In this document: positions 35,401 to 43,022 of the stretch, piece after piece
Position numbering within the stretch: the first letter of the stretch is position 1
Layout of the letters: every line of letters begins with the position of its first letter
DNA from: Halobiforma lacisalsi AJ5
Lineage (GTDB): Archaea; Halobacteriota; Halobacteria; Halobacteriales; Natrialbaceae
DNA length: 64,000 bases
Assembly (NCBI RefSeq): GCF_000226975.2
Contig: NZ_CP019285.1
Location: 1,116,001 to 1,180,000 of the forward strand
Direction of reading: 5' to 3'
Program-made: the position numbers and the translations under genes
Notes under the pieces: generated by a model
Told to the model about the DNA's origin: nothing
Seen by the model: the letters and a program-made list of their open reading frames with translations, nothing else
Database searches by the model: none

Positions 35401-35647
35401 CGTCCAGGAGATGCGCAAGGACCTCGAACTCGACGTCGAGGAACGGATCGCGCTGGACCTCGAGATCGACGACGACCGCGTCGCCGACCTGGTTGCCGAG
35501 CGCGAGGATCTGATCCGCGAGGAGGTCCGTGCGGACGAACTCCGCGCGGTCGAGGACGGCGACGGCCACCGCAAGGAGTGGGATGTCGACGGCGTGACGA
35601 TGGAAATCGCGGTCGAGCCGCTGGCGGCTGCCGAGGCGTCGGACTGA
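32435..35647 (+). CDS. ileS: Isoleucine-tRNA ligase
   Basis: 1070 aa class I synthetase that charges tRNA-Ile, with an editing domain against valine. Ordered signs: the HIGH-type motif within GSAHMGTTWN (about 53-62), a CP1 editing insert of about 200 residues with the block WTTTPWTIPANTFVA, zinc-type cysteines (CPRCET and the later CWRCDTG), and the KMSKS-type motif AMSKSKDIL near residue 605. An anticodon-binding helical domain and a C-terminal junction domain follow. The ATG at 32435 gives MSRFGEVDDQYDP, a usual haloarchaeal start; 20 upstream in-frame codons are dismissed. The last 14 codons are repeated downstream as part of a duplication. Confidence 0.96.
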   Translation: MSRFGEVDDQYDPHALEQRVFDYWDDVDAYEQTVEHRSDGESFFFVDGPPYTSGSAHMGTTWNKTLKDVYLRFFRMQGYDVTDRPGYDMHGLPIETRVEEQLGFENKKDIEEYGEENFIEACKEYAEEQLEGLQEDFQDFGVWMDWSDPYKTVRPEYMEAAWWGFAKAAERGLVEKGHRSISQCPRCETAIANNEVEYEDVEDPSIYVKFDLADREGSIVIWTTTPWTIPANTFVAVDEEGDYVGVRAEKDGEAELLYVAEAKHEEVLKEGRYEDYEIVEELTGEELIGWSYDHPLAEEVPDHPDHEGAGEVYAADYVDTGGDGTGLVHSAPGHGEEDFERGRELGFPIFCPVGGDGVYTDEAGKYEGQFVKEADDEIIADLEDNGALLASSTVHHSYGHCWRCDTGIIQIVTDQWFITITDVKDELLENIEDSQWHPDWARDNRFRDFVEEAPDWNVSRQRYWGIPLPVWTPEDRDDDEDRIVVSDREELAERVDQDVDPDEVDLHKDTVDDLTITEDGTTYTRVPDVFDVWLDSSVASWGTLDFPEDDSKFDELWPADFILEAHDQTRGWFWSQLGMGTAALGEIPYEEVLMHGHALMPDGRAMSKSKDILIDPHEAIDRHGRDVMRLFLLSNNPQGDDMRFSWDGMQTMEDHLRTLWNVFRFPLPYMRLDDFDPQETTLEDVDEDLELVDEWVLARLQSTKAEMTEHFDDRRQDKAVDALLEFVVEDVSRFYVQAVRERMWEEDDSASKEAAYATIYRVLRETVALLAPYAPFITDEIYGTLTGDAGYDTVHMEDWPEIEEDWVDEQLEEDVAFLRAIEEAGANARQQAGRKLRWPVPRVVVAADDDRAAEAVERHTDLLAERLNAREIELVSAEDRWEELQYSAEADMSELGPAFGDRAGRVMNALNEARIDEPDLDLLEDAVSDVLEEGESITEEMVSFVTETPDDIAGTAFGLNGDDRGVAYVDASLTEDIESEGYAREVIRRVQEMRKDLELDVEERIALDLEIDDDRVADLVAEREDLIREEVRADELRAVEDGDGHRKEWDVDGVTMEIAVEPLAAAEASD

Positions 35648-35725
35648 TACTGATCGTCGTCGAGTGAACCGCTGCGGCTTTTTTGGTCCAGATTTTTGCG
35701 CCGAGCGGTTCGCTCGCAGAGCGAA
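35606..35725. repeat. 120-bp duplicated segment, copy 1 (ileS 3' end plus terminator)
   Basis: Starts inside the last codons of ileS and runs through the stop, two T tracts and most of a hairpin. Copy 2 lies at 35754-35873 with only three mismatches; the offset is 148 bp. Confidence 0.92.
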
Positions 35726-35727
35726 CC
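35679..35727 (+). terminator. Probable transcription terminator of ileS
   Basis: T tracts at 35679-35684 and 35693-35697 are followed by the perfect hairpin GGTTCGCT-cgcag-AGCGAACC (35707-35727). T runs act as terminators in archaea; the hairpin may protect the RNA end. Confidence 0.6.
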
Positions 35728-35753
35728 CGAGGCGGAAAAAGGTGGATGCCGAG

Positions 35754-35873
35754 ATCGCGGTCGAGCCGCTGGCGGCTGCCGAGGCGTCGGACTGAGACTG
35801 TTCGTCGTCGAGTGACCCGCTGCGGCTTTTTTGGTCCAGATTTTTGCGCCGAGCGGTTCGCTCGCAGAGCGAA
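35754..35873. repeat. 120-bp duplicated segment, copy 2
   Basis: Non-coding repeat of the ileS 3' end and terminator, including a second TGA in the same context. In the hairpin, copy 2 keeps seven of the eight stem pairs. Confidence 0.92.
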
Positions 35874-35942
35874 TCCGTCGAGAAACGCTCGAGTGCCGAT
35901 GTGGTTACGGCGTTTGGCTTGCGAGACTCGGGGCGACTGACG

Positions 35943-37001
35943 TCAGGTCCCGTCGGTCTCTTCGTTCTCGCCGTCTCCCGTCTCCGATTCGTTTCCTTTT
36001 TCGTCGCCTTCCCCGCCTTCGTCGGTTTCCTTGTCTTCCTCGTCTTCGTTGTCTTCGTCGTCCTGGTCGCCCTCGTCGTCGCCGTCGGTTTCGTCCGCGG
36101 CTTCTTCGTCGCCGTCTTCGGCCTCGGACTCGCCGCCTTCGGGTACCTCTTCGACCTCGACGTCCTCGCCCTTGACTCCGCTCTTCGAGATCACGGGCGT
36201 GAGGTTGTAGTCGTTCCCCTGCCCGCGCTTGACCACGTTGATGTCGAACACGAAGTCGACGGACTCGCCGGCCCGAACTTCGAACGGCTTGGTGAGCTGT
36301 AGTTTCTCGGACGGGACCTTCACGGTGGCTTCGGCGCCGTCGACGATCCCTTCGACGTCCGCGACGTGGAGTTCGATCTTTTGATAGGTCCCTTCCGACA
36401 GGTCGAGTTCGCCGACCGGCATCGCTTTGTCGCCGACGACCTGCGTCAGATCTACGGTCGCGCCCTCGAGGTCGACGACGTAGAACCCGCGCTCCTCCTC
36501 GTCGTCTTCCTTTTCATTTTCATTTTCATTTTCCTTTTCCGCTTTCTCGTCGTCCGCGTCCTCGGTGTCGTCTTTCTCCGTGTCGCTTTCTTCCTCCTCG
36601 CCGTCCGCAGTATCGTCTTCCTCTTCTTTCTCGTCGTCCACCTCTTCCTCGTCGCGTTCGTCTTCTTCGTTTGCGTCGTCACCTTCCTGTTCTTCCTCTT
36701 TTGCGTCCTCGGCCTCGCCATCGAAGATACGGGCGCTGTCGAGGGTGACGTCCAGTCTGTCGAAGTCCCCGATGTCGGCCGGCATGTCGCTGATGAGCAA
36801 CCGGAAGGTCCCCGTGGAGTCGTCGGTATCGCCGTCGTCGCTGTCGCCGTCGGCCGACTCGCTTCCCGAGTCCGAGCTACAACCGGCGAGTAGCGTCGCA
36901 CTCACGCCTCCGCCGGCGGCGAGAAACGTCCGGCGGTCGACGCCGTGATCGAACGACCAGTCGGCTCGATCGCGATTCGGGTTCGACTGCTTTTCGGTCA
37001 T
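35943..37001 (-). CDS. DUF4382-type Tat lipoprotein with a large acidic insert
   Basis: 352 aa from the ATG at 37001 (a start three codons earlier is possible). Tat motif DRRTFLAAG and lipobox LLAGC (C41) predict lipid anchoring outside the cell. The DUF4382 domain begins at about residue 64 (GTFRLLISDMPADIGDFDRL) and resumes at about 172 (GFYVVDLEGATVDLTQVVGD) to about 275. Between lie about 75 residues (96-170), nearly all Glu, Asp, Lys and Asn. A second acidic tail of about 70 residues ends the protein. The DUF4382 role is unknown. The acidic parts may bind cations or form a flexible surface brush (inference). Confidence 0.8.
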   Translation of the reverse strand: MTEKQSNPNRDRADWSFDHGVDRRTFLAAGGGVSATLLAGCSSDSGSESADGDSDDGDTDDSTGTFRLLISDMPADIGDFDRLDVTLDSARIFDGEAEDAKEEEQEGDDANEEDERDEEEVDDEKEEEDDTADGEEEESDTEKDDTEDADDEKAEKENENENEKEDDEEERGFYVVDLEGATVDLTQVVGDKAMPVGELDLSEGTYQKIELHVADVEGIVDGAEATVKVPSEKLQLTKPFEVRAGESVDFVFDINVVKRGQGNDYNLTPVISKSGVKGEDVEVEEVPEGGESEAEDGDEEAADETDGDDEGDQDDEDNEDEEDKETDEGGEGDEKGNESETGDGENEETDGT

Positions 37002-37361
37002 GATCGTCACGTTTCACGGCGGGGAAAAAGGAACGACGATCGTTCGGTCGCTTTCGCCGGGTAGAACGGTTCAAGATCGTTTTTAGGGCACTGATAGCGG
37101 CCGTCCCCCTCTCCTCGAGTTTCGGGTCTCGTGGTCACTCGGCCGGAAAACCGGGATAACTGCGCGACTCCCGATCGGATCCGGGAATGCCGGTCCTTTC
37201 GAGCGCCGTCGCCCCTCGAGTCGTTCACGTTTTTATAGACGGTGACGGTCCACGACGTCACCTGCCGGCCATCGACGGGCTGCCGGACGTATCGGCACCA
37301 TCGATTTCTCTGGCGGACAAACCCCACAAGAGACTTGACGGTCAGTTTCGAGTATACGTCC
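37002..37361. other. Divergent intergenic region
   Basis: 360 bp between the DUF4382 lipoprotein and the PGF-CTERM protein. It holds a good TATA-like run tttttata at 37229-37236 (plus), about 125 bp before the chosen GTG, so a leader of about 100 nt or an alternative start must be considered. A T/A run near 37078-37085 could serve the minus-strand gene. No gene seen. Confidence 0.45.
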
Positions 37362-39464
37362 GTGAACTACCGGGTCGTGTTCGCGGTCGCGCTGCTCGTG
37401 GCGTCTCTCCCTGCCGGTATCGGCGGCGTCGTTCTCGGCACCGGATCGGCCTCGCCAGGGGCAAGCGTCGGCGCTACGGATCGAACACAGCAACTCGAAC
37501 ACGTCGGCCCCGACCCCGACCCTGACCCCGACTCCTCGACCCCGTCGGTTTCCGGCTCGAGCGACGTCCTTTCCTACACGACGGAACTGCGACAGATACC
37601 CAAGAAACCGACCTACGAGGCCGAGATCCGCTTTTCGGTGCCCGACTCGGTCTCCGAGGTCGAGGTCGACCTCGACCTCGAGGGGACGGCGGAGGCGACG
37701 GTCCGGTCGGCGGATGGGTTCGAATCGACCGCCGACGGTGTGTACCGCTGGACGGGCGAGACGGCCGCACCGTCGCTTCTGGTGACATTACCTGCGAACC
37801 GGACCGGCCACGACGACCGCCAGTCGCCGACGGTCAGCGAGCGCGACGATGGCTACTCCTTCGTCGACGCCGGCGACTGGGCGATCGTCCCGGTCCCGCA
37901 GCTTCGTGTCTACGCACAGGGGAGCGAGCCGGTCGGCCTCGAGTCGTCGGCGACGGTCGACGGTTCGGGGGCGACCGGGGGCGACGTCGCCGTCTTCGGC
38001 GAGGTGACCGAGTACGAGCGACTCGTCGAGGGCGAGCGCCTCCGGCTCGTCGTCCCCGCGGCGGCCGACCTGCAGGAGGCGCCGGACGACGTCCTCGAGA
38101 CGCTCGCGGCCGGCAGTCAGCGCCTCGCGGTCGGCGAACGGCCCGACGAGACGTTCGTCGTCGCGGCTCCGACCGGCGTCGACTGGGGCTCGCGCGGCCT
38201 CCAGTACGGCGACGCCGACGCGTGGGTTCGCGCGGACGCGCCCCTCGACGAACCCGACAACGTCTGGCTCCACGAGTACGTCCACGTCCGACAGGCCTAC
38301 GCCGGCTCGCCCGACGCCACGGCAACCGACGCAACATGGCTCGTCGAGGCCCAGGCGGAGTACCACGCGGCACAGGTCGCCCTCGGGACGGGACTGATCG
38401 GCTTCGAGGAGTTCGAACGCTTCCTCGAGCGCGGCGAACGGTCGCCGTACGCCGACGGGATCCTCGCGGAACCCGGAAGCTGGGACGACCCCCACACCGA
38501 TTACGTGCAGGGCCCGCTCGTCTACGGCGAGATCGATCGACGGCTCCGGGTTGTGACCGACGGCGACCGTACCCTCGTGGACGTCTTCCGAACGCTCAAC
38601 GCCCGCGCGGCGAACGACCGGATCGCGGCGGCGGACTTTTACGCGGCCCTCGAGGAGGCGGGCGACGCGTCGGTCCGCGAGGCGGCCGAACGCTACGCGG
38701 AAACCAAGGCCCTCCCCTCGATGTGGAGCCGCGGCGAACACGAGGCGGCGTTCGACCAACCGGTACCGGCGATCGACTACGGCCACGCCGACCCGCCGCT
38801 CGCAGTCGACGGCGAACCCTGGGAGCGCTGGGAGACCGACGAGGGTCGGCTCGCGGCCGTCCCGGCCGGAACGACCGTCGCCGTCCCCGTCGAGGTCGCA
38901 AACGTCGGGGACCGCGCGGGGAGCTACGACGCCACGCTACAGGTCGACGGCGTACCCGTCGACCGCGCCCAGGGGAGCCTCGAGACGGGCGAGCGCGCCA
39001 CGGAACGGCTCTCGTGGACGCCGCCCGAACCCGGCACGTACGAGCTCCGGGTCGGTTCCGAGACGACGACTGTCATCGTGCGCGCGCCCTCGAGCGTCGC
39101 GGTGGCCGACCTCGACCTCGAGCCGCGGGAGATCGACCCCGGCGAGTCGGCCGCAGTGACGGCGACGGTCGAGCCGGCCGACGACCGGCCCGCCGCGGCG
39201 TTCGTCGCCGTCCGCACCCACGAGGGCGTCGTCGCCGAGGCACCCGTCGCCGTCCGGGCCGGCGAGACCGCGACGATAACTCGGGAGGTCCGGTTCGACG
39301 AAGAGGGACGCCACGAGGTCGCCGTCGGCGACCGTGTCGTAACGGTGACCGTCGGGAGCCTGCCGCTCGCCGAACTCGAGGAAGTGCCCGGGTTCGGCGT
39401 CGGCGTCTCGCTCGCGGCGCTCGCGGCCGTTCTCGCAGGGCTGGTCGCGTTCCGACGGCAGTAG
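37362..39464 (+). CDS. PGF-CTERM-anchored gluzincin-like metallopeptidase
   Basis: 700 aa from the GTG at 37362. An N-terminal signal helix (VVFAVALLVASLPAGIGGVV) is followed by a mature start rich in Asp/Pro and a beta-rich domain. A zinc protease motif HEYVH is at residues 304-308, followed by WLVEAQAEYHA, whose glutamate could be the third ligand as in M1-type enzymes. A CARDB-like Ig domain and a second beta domain follow. The end (about 676-700) is PGFGVGVSLAALAAVLAG plus FRRQ, the PGF-CTERM signal cut and lipid-anchored by archaeosortase ArtA. Probably a surface peptidase; the substrate is unknown. Upstream in-frame codons to 37242 are judged non-coding. Confidence 0.82.
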   Translation: MNYRVVFAVALLVASLPAGIGGVVLGTGSASPGASVGATDRTQQLEHVGPDPDPDPDSSTPSVSGSSDVLSYTTELRQIPKKPTYEAEIRFSVPDSVSEVEVDLDLEGTAEATVRSADGFESTADGVYRWTGETAAPSLLVTLPANRTGHDDRQSPTVSERDDGYSFVDAGDWAIVPVPQLRVYAQGSEPVGLESSATVDGSGATGGDVAVFGEVTEYERLVEGERLRLVVPAAADLQEAPDDVLETLAAGSQRLAVGERPDETFVVAAPTGVDWGSRGLQYGDADAWVRADAPLDEPDNVWLHEYVHVRQAYAGSPDATATDATWLVEAQAEYHAAQVALGTGLIGFEEFERFLERGERSPYADGILAEPGSWDDPHTDYVQGPLVYGEIDRRLRVVTDGDRTLVDVFRTLNARAANDRIAAADFYAALEEAGDASVREAAERYAETKALPSMWSRGEHEAAFDQPVPAIDYGHADPPLAVDGEPWERWETDEGRLAAVPAGTTVAVPVEVANVGDRAGSYDATLQVDGVPVDRAQGSLETGERATERLSWTPPEPGTYELRVGSETTTVIVRAPSSVAVADLDLEPREIDPGESAAVTATVEPADDRPAAAFVAVRTHEGVVAEAPVAVRAGETATITREVRFDEEGRHEVAVGDRVVTVTVGSLPLAELEEVPGFGVGVSLAALAAVLAGLVAFRRQ

Positions 39465-39487
39465 CAGGCAGTATGAGGCGTCGCTCG

Positions 39488-40066
39488 TTACGCGACTGAA
39501 ACCCGGAACCGGCAGGCGTCGCTCTCGGCTTCGTCCTCGCCGTCGCCGTCGCCGTCACCGCGGCCGTAGGCACAGTCGGTCTTCGTCACGGTCGCGTCGG
39601 CGTCGAGGGCTGCGGCCAGCCCCTCGAGGATCCCGTAGGCCAGCCAGCAGTACCCCCGCTCTCGTGGCGATCGGTAGGTGACGATCACCGGCCCCTCGTC
39701 CGTCCGGCGACCGGTGACGTCGGGGAGCGTGACGTCGTCGACCCCGACCTCGAGTTCCTCGTAGGCCGTCCCCAGCGTCGTCAACAGCGTGGCGAGGTCG
39801 CCGTCGGTCGAGACGTGCGCGTCGAACGTCGAGAGCAGTTCCGGGGCGAGGGTCCGGCCGAAGTCGCGTTCGACCCGGCGCCTGTCCTCGTCGGCGAGCG
39901 TCGAGAGGGCGTCGAGAGCGTCGTCGACGTCGGCGTCGTCGTAGCGCGAGACCGGGAGGTAGAGGGTCGACTCGAGGCCGGCCCGCTCGGCGACGGCGTT
40001 CCAGGCGTCCTCGCCGGCCCGGTCGACGACGTACTCCTTCAGGGTCTTGTGGACGATTCCGTGCAT
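39488..40066 (-). CDS. H-NOX (heme NO-binding)-like protein lacking the proximal histidine
   Basis: 192 aa. The start MHGIVHKTLKEYVVDRAGED and the motif YRSPR (Y131, S133, R135), which in H-NOX proteins holds the heme propionates, fit the family and its numbering. However, the proximal heme ligand, H102 in bacterial H-NOX, is Y102 here (codon TAC at 39761-39763, in TTLGTAYEEL). Heme may thus be bound by tyrosine, bound weakly, or not at all. The C-terminus has a Gly/Asp linker and a last strand (CRFRVSVA). The family normally senses NO or O2, and no partner kinase or cyclase is adjacent. Confidence 0.75.
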   Translation of the reverse strand: MHGIVHKTLKEYVVDRAGEDAWNAVAERAGLESTLYLPVSRYDDADVDDALDALSTLADEDRRRVERDFGRTLAPELLSTFDAHVSTDGDLATLLTTLGTAYEELEVGVDDVTLPDVTGRRTDEGPVIVTYRSPRERGYCWLAYGILEGLAAALDADATVTKTDCAYGRGDGDGDGEDEAESDACRFRVSVA

Positions 40067-40284
40067 TCGATCCCTCGCTTTTGTCCGTCCCGATTCGACC
40101 GACCGTTCGGCCCGGTCGTCGATCGCCCGCCGGTCGCGGGAGGGTACTGTTTCCGGGGGAGGACGGCGGTGTCCGCCAGTATTTGAGCCAGGGATCGGTG
40201 ACCACTTAACGGTTTAGGCCCGTGTCTGTGCCCGTTTCTGTTCCCGTTCCCGACCGCCGGCTGCGGCCGGCCCGCTCGAGCGGC

Positions 40285-41148
40285 TTACAGACGGTCCGCA
40301 AGGACGGGCGCGACCGAGACGGCGCTCGAGCCGCGTTCGATCGTGTCGGTGCCGTAGATCGCCTCGACGCCGGCCCGCGAGAGTTTCGCGTACGCGTCGC
40401 GGGCGAGCAGCGGGTGCACGCAGGTGACGAATACGCGGCCGACGTCGCGCTCGCCGAGGACGCCCACGGCCTCGCTCATCGTCGATCCCGTGGCGATGAT
40501 GTCGTCGGTGACGACGACGTCGCGTCCGGCCACGTCGACGTCGCTGGGCGTGATCTCGACGTCGGTGCCCGAGTGGCGGGTCTTCTCGAAGTAGTCGACC
40601 TCGCCTTCGCCCTCGCCGTAGGCGTCGCGGACCGTCTCCGCCAGGTCGACCGCGCCCGCGTCGGGTGAGAGAAAGACGGGATCCGTGAGATCCGCGGGCA
40701 GCGGCTCCGCGAGGCGACCCGCGGCGTCGACGGCGGTCGCCGTCGGTTCGAAGAACTCGCAGACGGCTTCCTCGTGGGGGTTGACCGTCAGCACGCGATC
40801 GGTCCCGCTCGAGACGGCGCGGGCGACCGCCCGCGCGGAGACGGGGTGGCCGGGCTCGAAGGCCTCGTCCTGGCGCGCGTAGCCCATGTACGGAAGGACC
40901 GTGACGACCTCGTCGGTCCCGGCTTCGCGGACGGCGTCTTGCAACTGGAGGAGTTCGAGGTGGGCGTCGCTCGAGACGGTAGAGCCGACGACGACCGCCC
41001 GATCCGGGTTCGCCTCGGCGACGCCGGGCGCGGCCGCGAGCAGTTCGCCGTCGGGAAACCGGTCGTACGCGACTTCGGCGAGCGGTACCTCGAGTTCGTC
41101 CGCGAGCGCGGCGGCGAGCGCCTGCGACGCGGATCCGCTGACGATCAT
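40285..41148 (-). CDS. prs: Ribose-phosphate pyrophosphokinase (PRPP synthetase)
   Basis: 287 aa from the ATG at 41148 (MIVSGSASQALA); 26 longer in-frame codons are rejected. It makes PRPP from ribose 5-phosphate and ATP, the precursor for purines, histidine and tryptophan. It has the catalytic flexible loop EKTRHSGT and the ribose-phosphate loop DDIIATGSTMSEAV. The ATP site is in LPYMGYARQDEAFEPGH, and NPHEEAVCEFF holds the metal histidine. Short archaeal form. Upstream of the H-NOX-like gene on the same strand, but 218 bp apart. Confidence 0.95.
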   Translation of the reverse strand: MIVSGSASQALAAALADELEVPLAEVAYDRFPDGELLAAAPGVAEANPDRAVVVGSTVSSDAHLELLQLQDAVREAGTDEVVTVLPYMGYARQDEAFEPGHPVSARAVARAVSSGTDRVLTVNPHEEAVCEFFEPTATAVDAAGRLAEPLPADLTDPVFLSPDAGAVDLAETVRDAYGEGEGEVDYFEKTRHSGTDVEITPSDVDVAGRDVVVTDDIIATGSTMSEAVGVLGERDVGRVFVTCVHPLLARDAYAKLSRAGVEAIYGTDTIERGSSAVSVAPVLADRL

Positions 41149-41280
41149 ACTCGGTCCCACAGCGCGGGACCTAAACCCGTTTTCGTTCTCTCGTTCTTCC
41201 ACAGCGGTTCGACGGGTTTCCGTCACGGTTCCCCGGCCCGCGCAGTGTCGGTCTCGAGACGCGCGACAGTCGGCGGCAGG

Positions 41281-41859
41281 TCAGTCGCCGCCGTCGAACG
41301 GCTGACTCCCGTCCTCATCGCCGTCGTCGTCGCCGCAGTGCTCGCCGTCCGCGTCCGCGAGCACCGTCAACTCGCCGTCGCGGTCGACCAGCACGACGAG
41401 TTCGAGACAGGGTGCGCGGTTCCACGTCTCGGGATCGACCTGGACCGGGTCGTCGCCGTCGAGACGGGCCGTCACCCGGAACGAGCCCGGCTCCGTCGTC
41501 CAGTCGCGCTCGAGTTCGGTTCCGTCGGCCGACTCGAGTTCGTGGGTGCTCCAGTGTTCGATCTCGTCGCCGAACTCGACGACGACGTCGACGGTGTGGC
41601 TCCCGTCGTCGACGTTTTCGATACGGATGTCGCCGAGGATCGTTCCGTCGGAGGCGGACGAGTCGTCGTTCCCGTTTTCGGTCTCGGTCTCGGTTTCGGT
41701 CCCGGTTTCGGTTTCCACCCCGGAGTCGTCCCCGTTCCCGTCTCCGTCCCCGTCGGTCGTACCGTCGTTCTCTCCCTCCTCTGTCGAACAGCCCGCGAGT
41801 CCGCCGGCGAGTACGGTCCCGGTACCGGCGAGCAGGCGTCGACGTGATAGTTCCGCCAT
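41281..41859 (-). CDS. Tat lipoprotein of unknown function
   Basis: 192 aa. SRRRLLAGTGTV with lipobox LAGC (C24) gives a Tat-exported lipoprotein. A Thr/Glu/Gly/Asp linker (about 26-70, coded by near-repeats of gtctcg) leads to one beta-sandwich-like domain of about 110 residues (DIRIENVDDGSHTVDVVVEF onward) with two cysteines (APCLEL and EHCGDD) that could pair. The beta-domain resembles extracellular binding modules, but I do not recognise it. Confidence 0.72.
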   Translation of the reverse strand: MAELSRRRLLAGTGTVLAGGLAGCSTEEGENDGTTDGDGDGNGDDSGVETETGTETETETENGNDDSSASDGTILGDIRIENVDDGSHTVDVVVEFGDEIEHWSTHELESADGTELERDWTTEPGSFRVTARLDGDDPVQVDPETWNRAPCLELVVLVDRDGELTVLADADGEHCGDDDGDEDGSQPFDGGD

Positions 41860-41949
41860 ACGTCCCTTCCTCGAGAGTCCCGGGCCATTAATTCTACGTC
41901 AGACGCCGATCGGACCAATCGACGACCGCTCCGAGACGGCCGAGAGCCG

Positions 41950-42855
41950 TCACCGAACTGCCAGTCCGGTCACGTCGCGGACGCCGATCGAGCGGTCGCG
42001 CCAGCTATCGGTGTCGCCCTCCTCGGGATACGGCGCTTCCGACTCCGGCCCCGCGACGCGGACCGTCCCCGCTTCGGTGACGGCGTAGACCCGATCCCCG
42101 TAGGCGACGCCGACGATCCGTTCCGCTCCCGCGTCGGTTTCCGCCCACTCGCCGTCCTCGAACGCATAGAGCCTGTCGCCGGCGACCGCGTGGGCGCGTT
42201 CGATCGACCCCGGACTCGAGCGGGGGTCGATGTCGACGGCGTCGAACGGCCCCTCGAAGATCTCCATCCAGCCGTTGCCGAGCTTGTACAGCCCCTCGTC
42301 GGTCGCGGCCAGCGGCGCGCCCTCGCCGGCCGCGGCGACGTCGCGGACCTCCGTGAGCCCGGCGTGGTCGAGCGCGCCGTCGTGGACGCGGTAGACGCCG
42401 GCGTCGGTCCCGACGAGGTCGCCGTCGATGGCACGGACGTCCTCGACCGGTCCGTCCTCGGCGGCGTTCTCGACGGTGACCCAGTCCTCCCCCGGCGGCC
42501 GCCGTGCGACGCGGCCGTCGGGGCTCGCCGCGAGCAGCGCCGTGCCGTCGTAGCCGACGGCGACGGCGGGGCCGAAGCCGGTTTCGGCGAAGTCGGGGTC
42601 GGGATCCGGGTCGGCTCCCTCCGCTCCGGCCCCGTCCTCGACACCCTCGAGCACGAGGACGTCTTCCCCCGTGGCGATCGCCACCTGGCCCCCGGCCGCG
42701 GCGACGTCCCGGGCGTCGCAGCGTTCACACAGCGTGAACTCGCCGACGGTGTCGCCCGCGATCCGGACCTGGACGACCCCCATCGCGCTCGAGACGTACG
42801 CCTCCGTCACCGTTCTGCGCTCGTCGTAGACGCGCTTTTCCTCGATAGAGAGCAT
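41950..42855 (-). CDS. HVO_0234-type beta-propeller protein
   Basis: 301 aa from the ATG at 42855 (MLSIEEKRVYDERR). Repeated beta units of the form (D/E)-V-R-D-V-A-A-A-G and GDRxYAFEDGEW indicate a beta-propeller of about six blades without a signal peptide, so it is cytoplasmic. A CERC pair (about residues 43-46) is seen near the first blade. I recall this as the haloarchaeal HVO_0234 family; function unknown. It lies next to, and divergent from, the phosphosugar mutase gene. Confidence 0.78.
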   Translation of the reverse strand: MLSIEEKRVYDERRTVTEAYVSSAMGVVQVRIAGDTVGEFTLCERCDARDVAAAGGQVAIATGEDVLVLEGVEDGAGAEGADPDPDPDFAETGFGPAVAVGYDGTALLAASPDGRVARRPPGEDWVTVENAAEDGPVEDVRAIDGDLVGTDAGVYRVHDGALDHAGLTEVRDVAAAGEGAPLAATDEGLYKLGNGWMEIFEGPFDAVDIDPRSSPGSIERAHAVAGDRLYAFEDGEWAETDAGAERIVGVAYGDRVYAVTEAGTVRVAGPESEAPYPEEGDTDSWRDRSIGVRDVTGLAVR

Positions 42856-43022
42856 TCTTCGCGTACACCGTCGGTCCGGTCCGCCGAAAGCGTTCCCCTC
42901 GCTCCGAACGTGCGGGAGTTCGGTCGCCGACCGGCTCGAGGACCGGCCGGGAGTTCGGCCGGCGGCGACGCTTCCGCTCGCCTTCGGAATCCCTATGGGG
43001 AGTCCGACCGGAGTAACGCCCG

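Noticed and set aside
32429-35569. 1046-codon open frame on the minus strand opposite ileS
   Set aside because: Antisense shadow of ileS caused by high GC at third positions; the Val/Asp/Leu-rich translation shows no domain.
35683-35940. Plus-strand open frame across the ileS 3' repeat
   Set aside because: Consists of the duplicated non-coding terminator element; similar frames are commonly over-predicted in haloarchaea.
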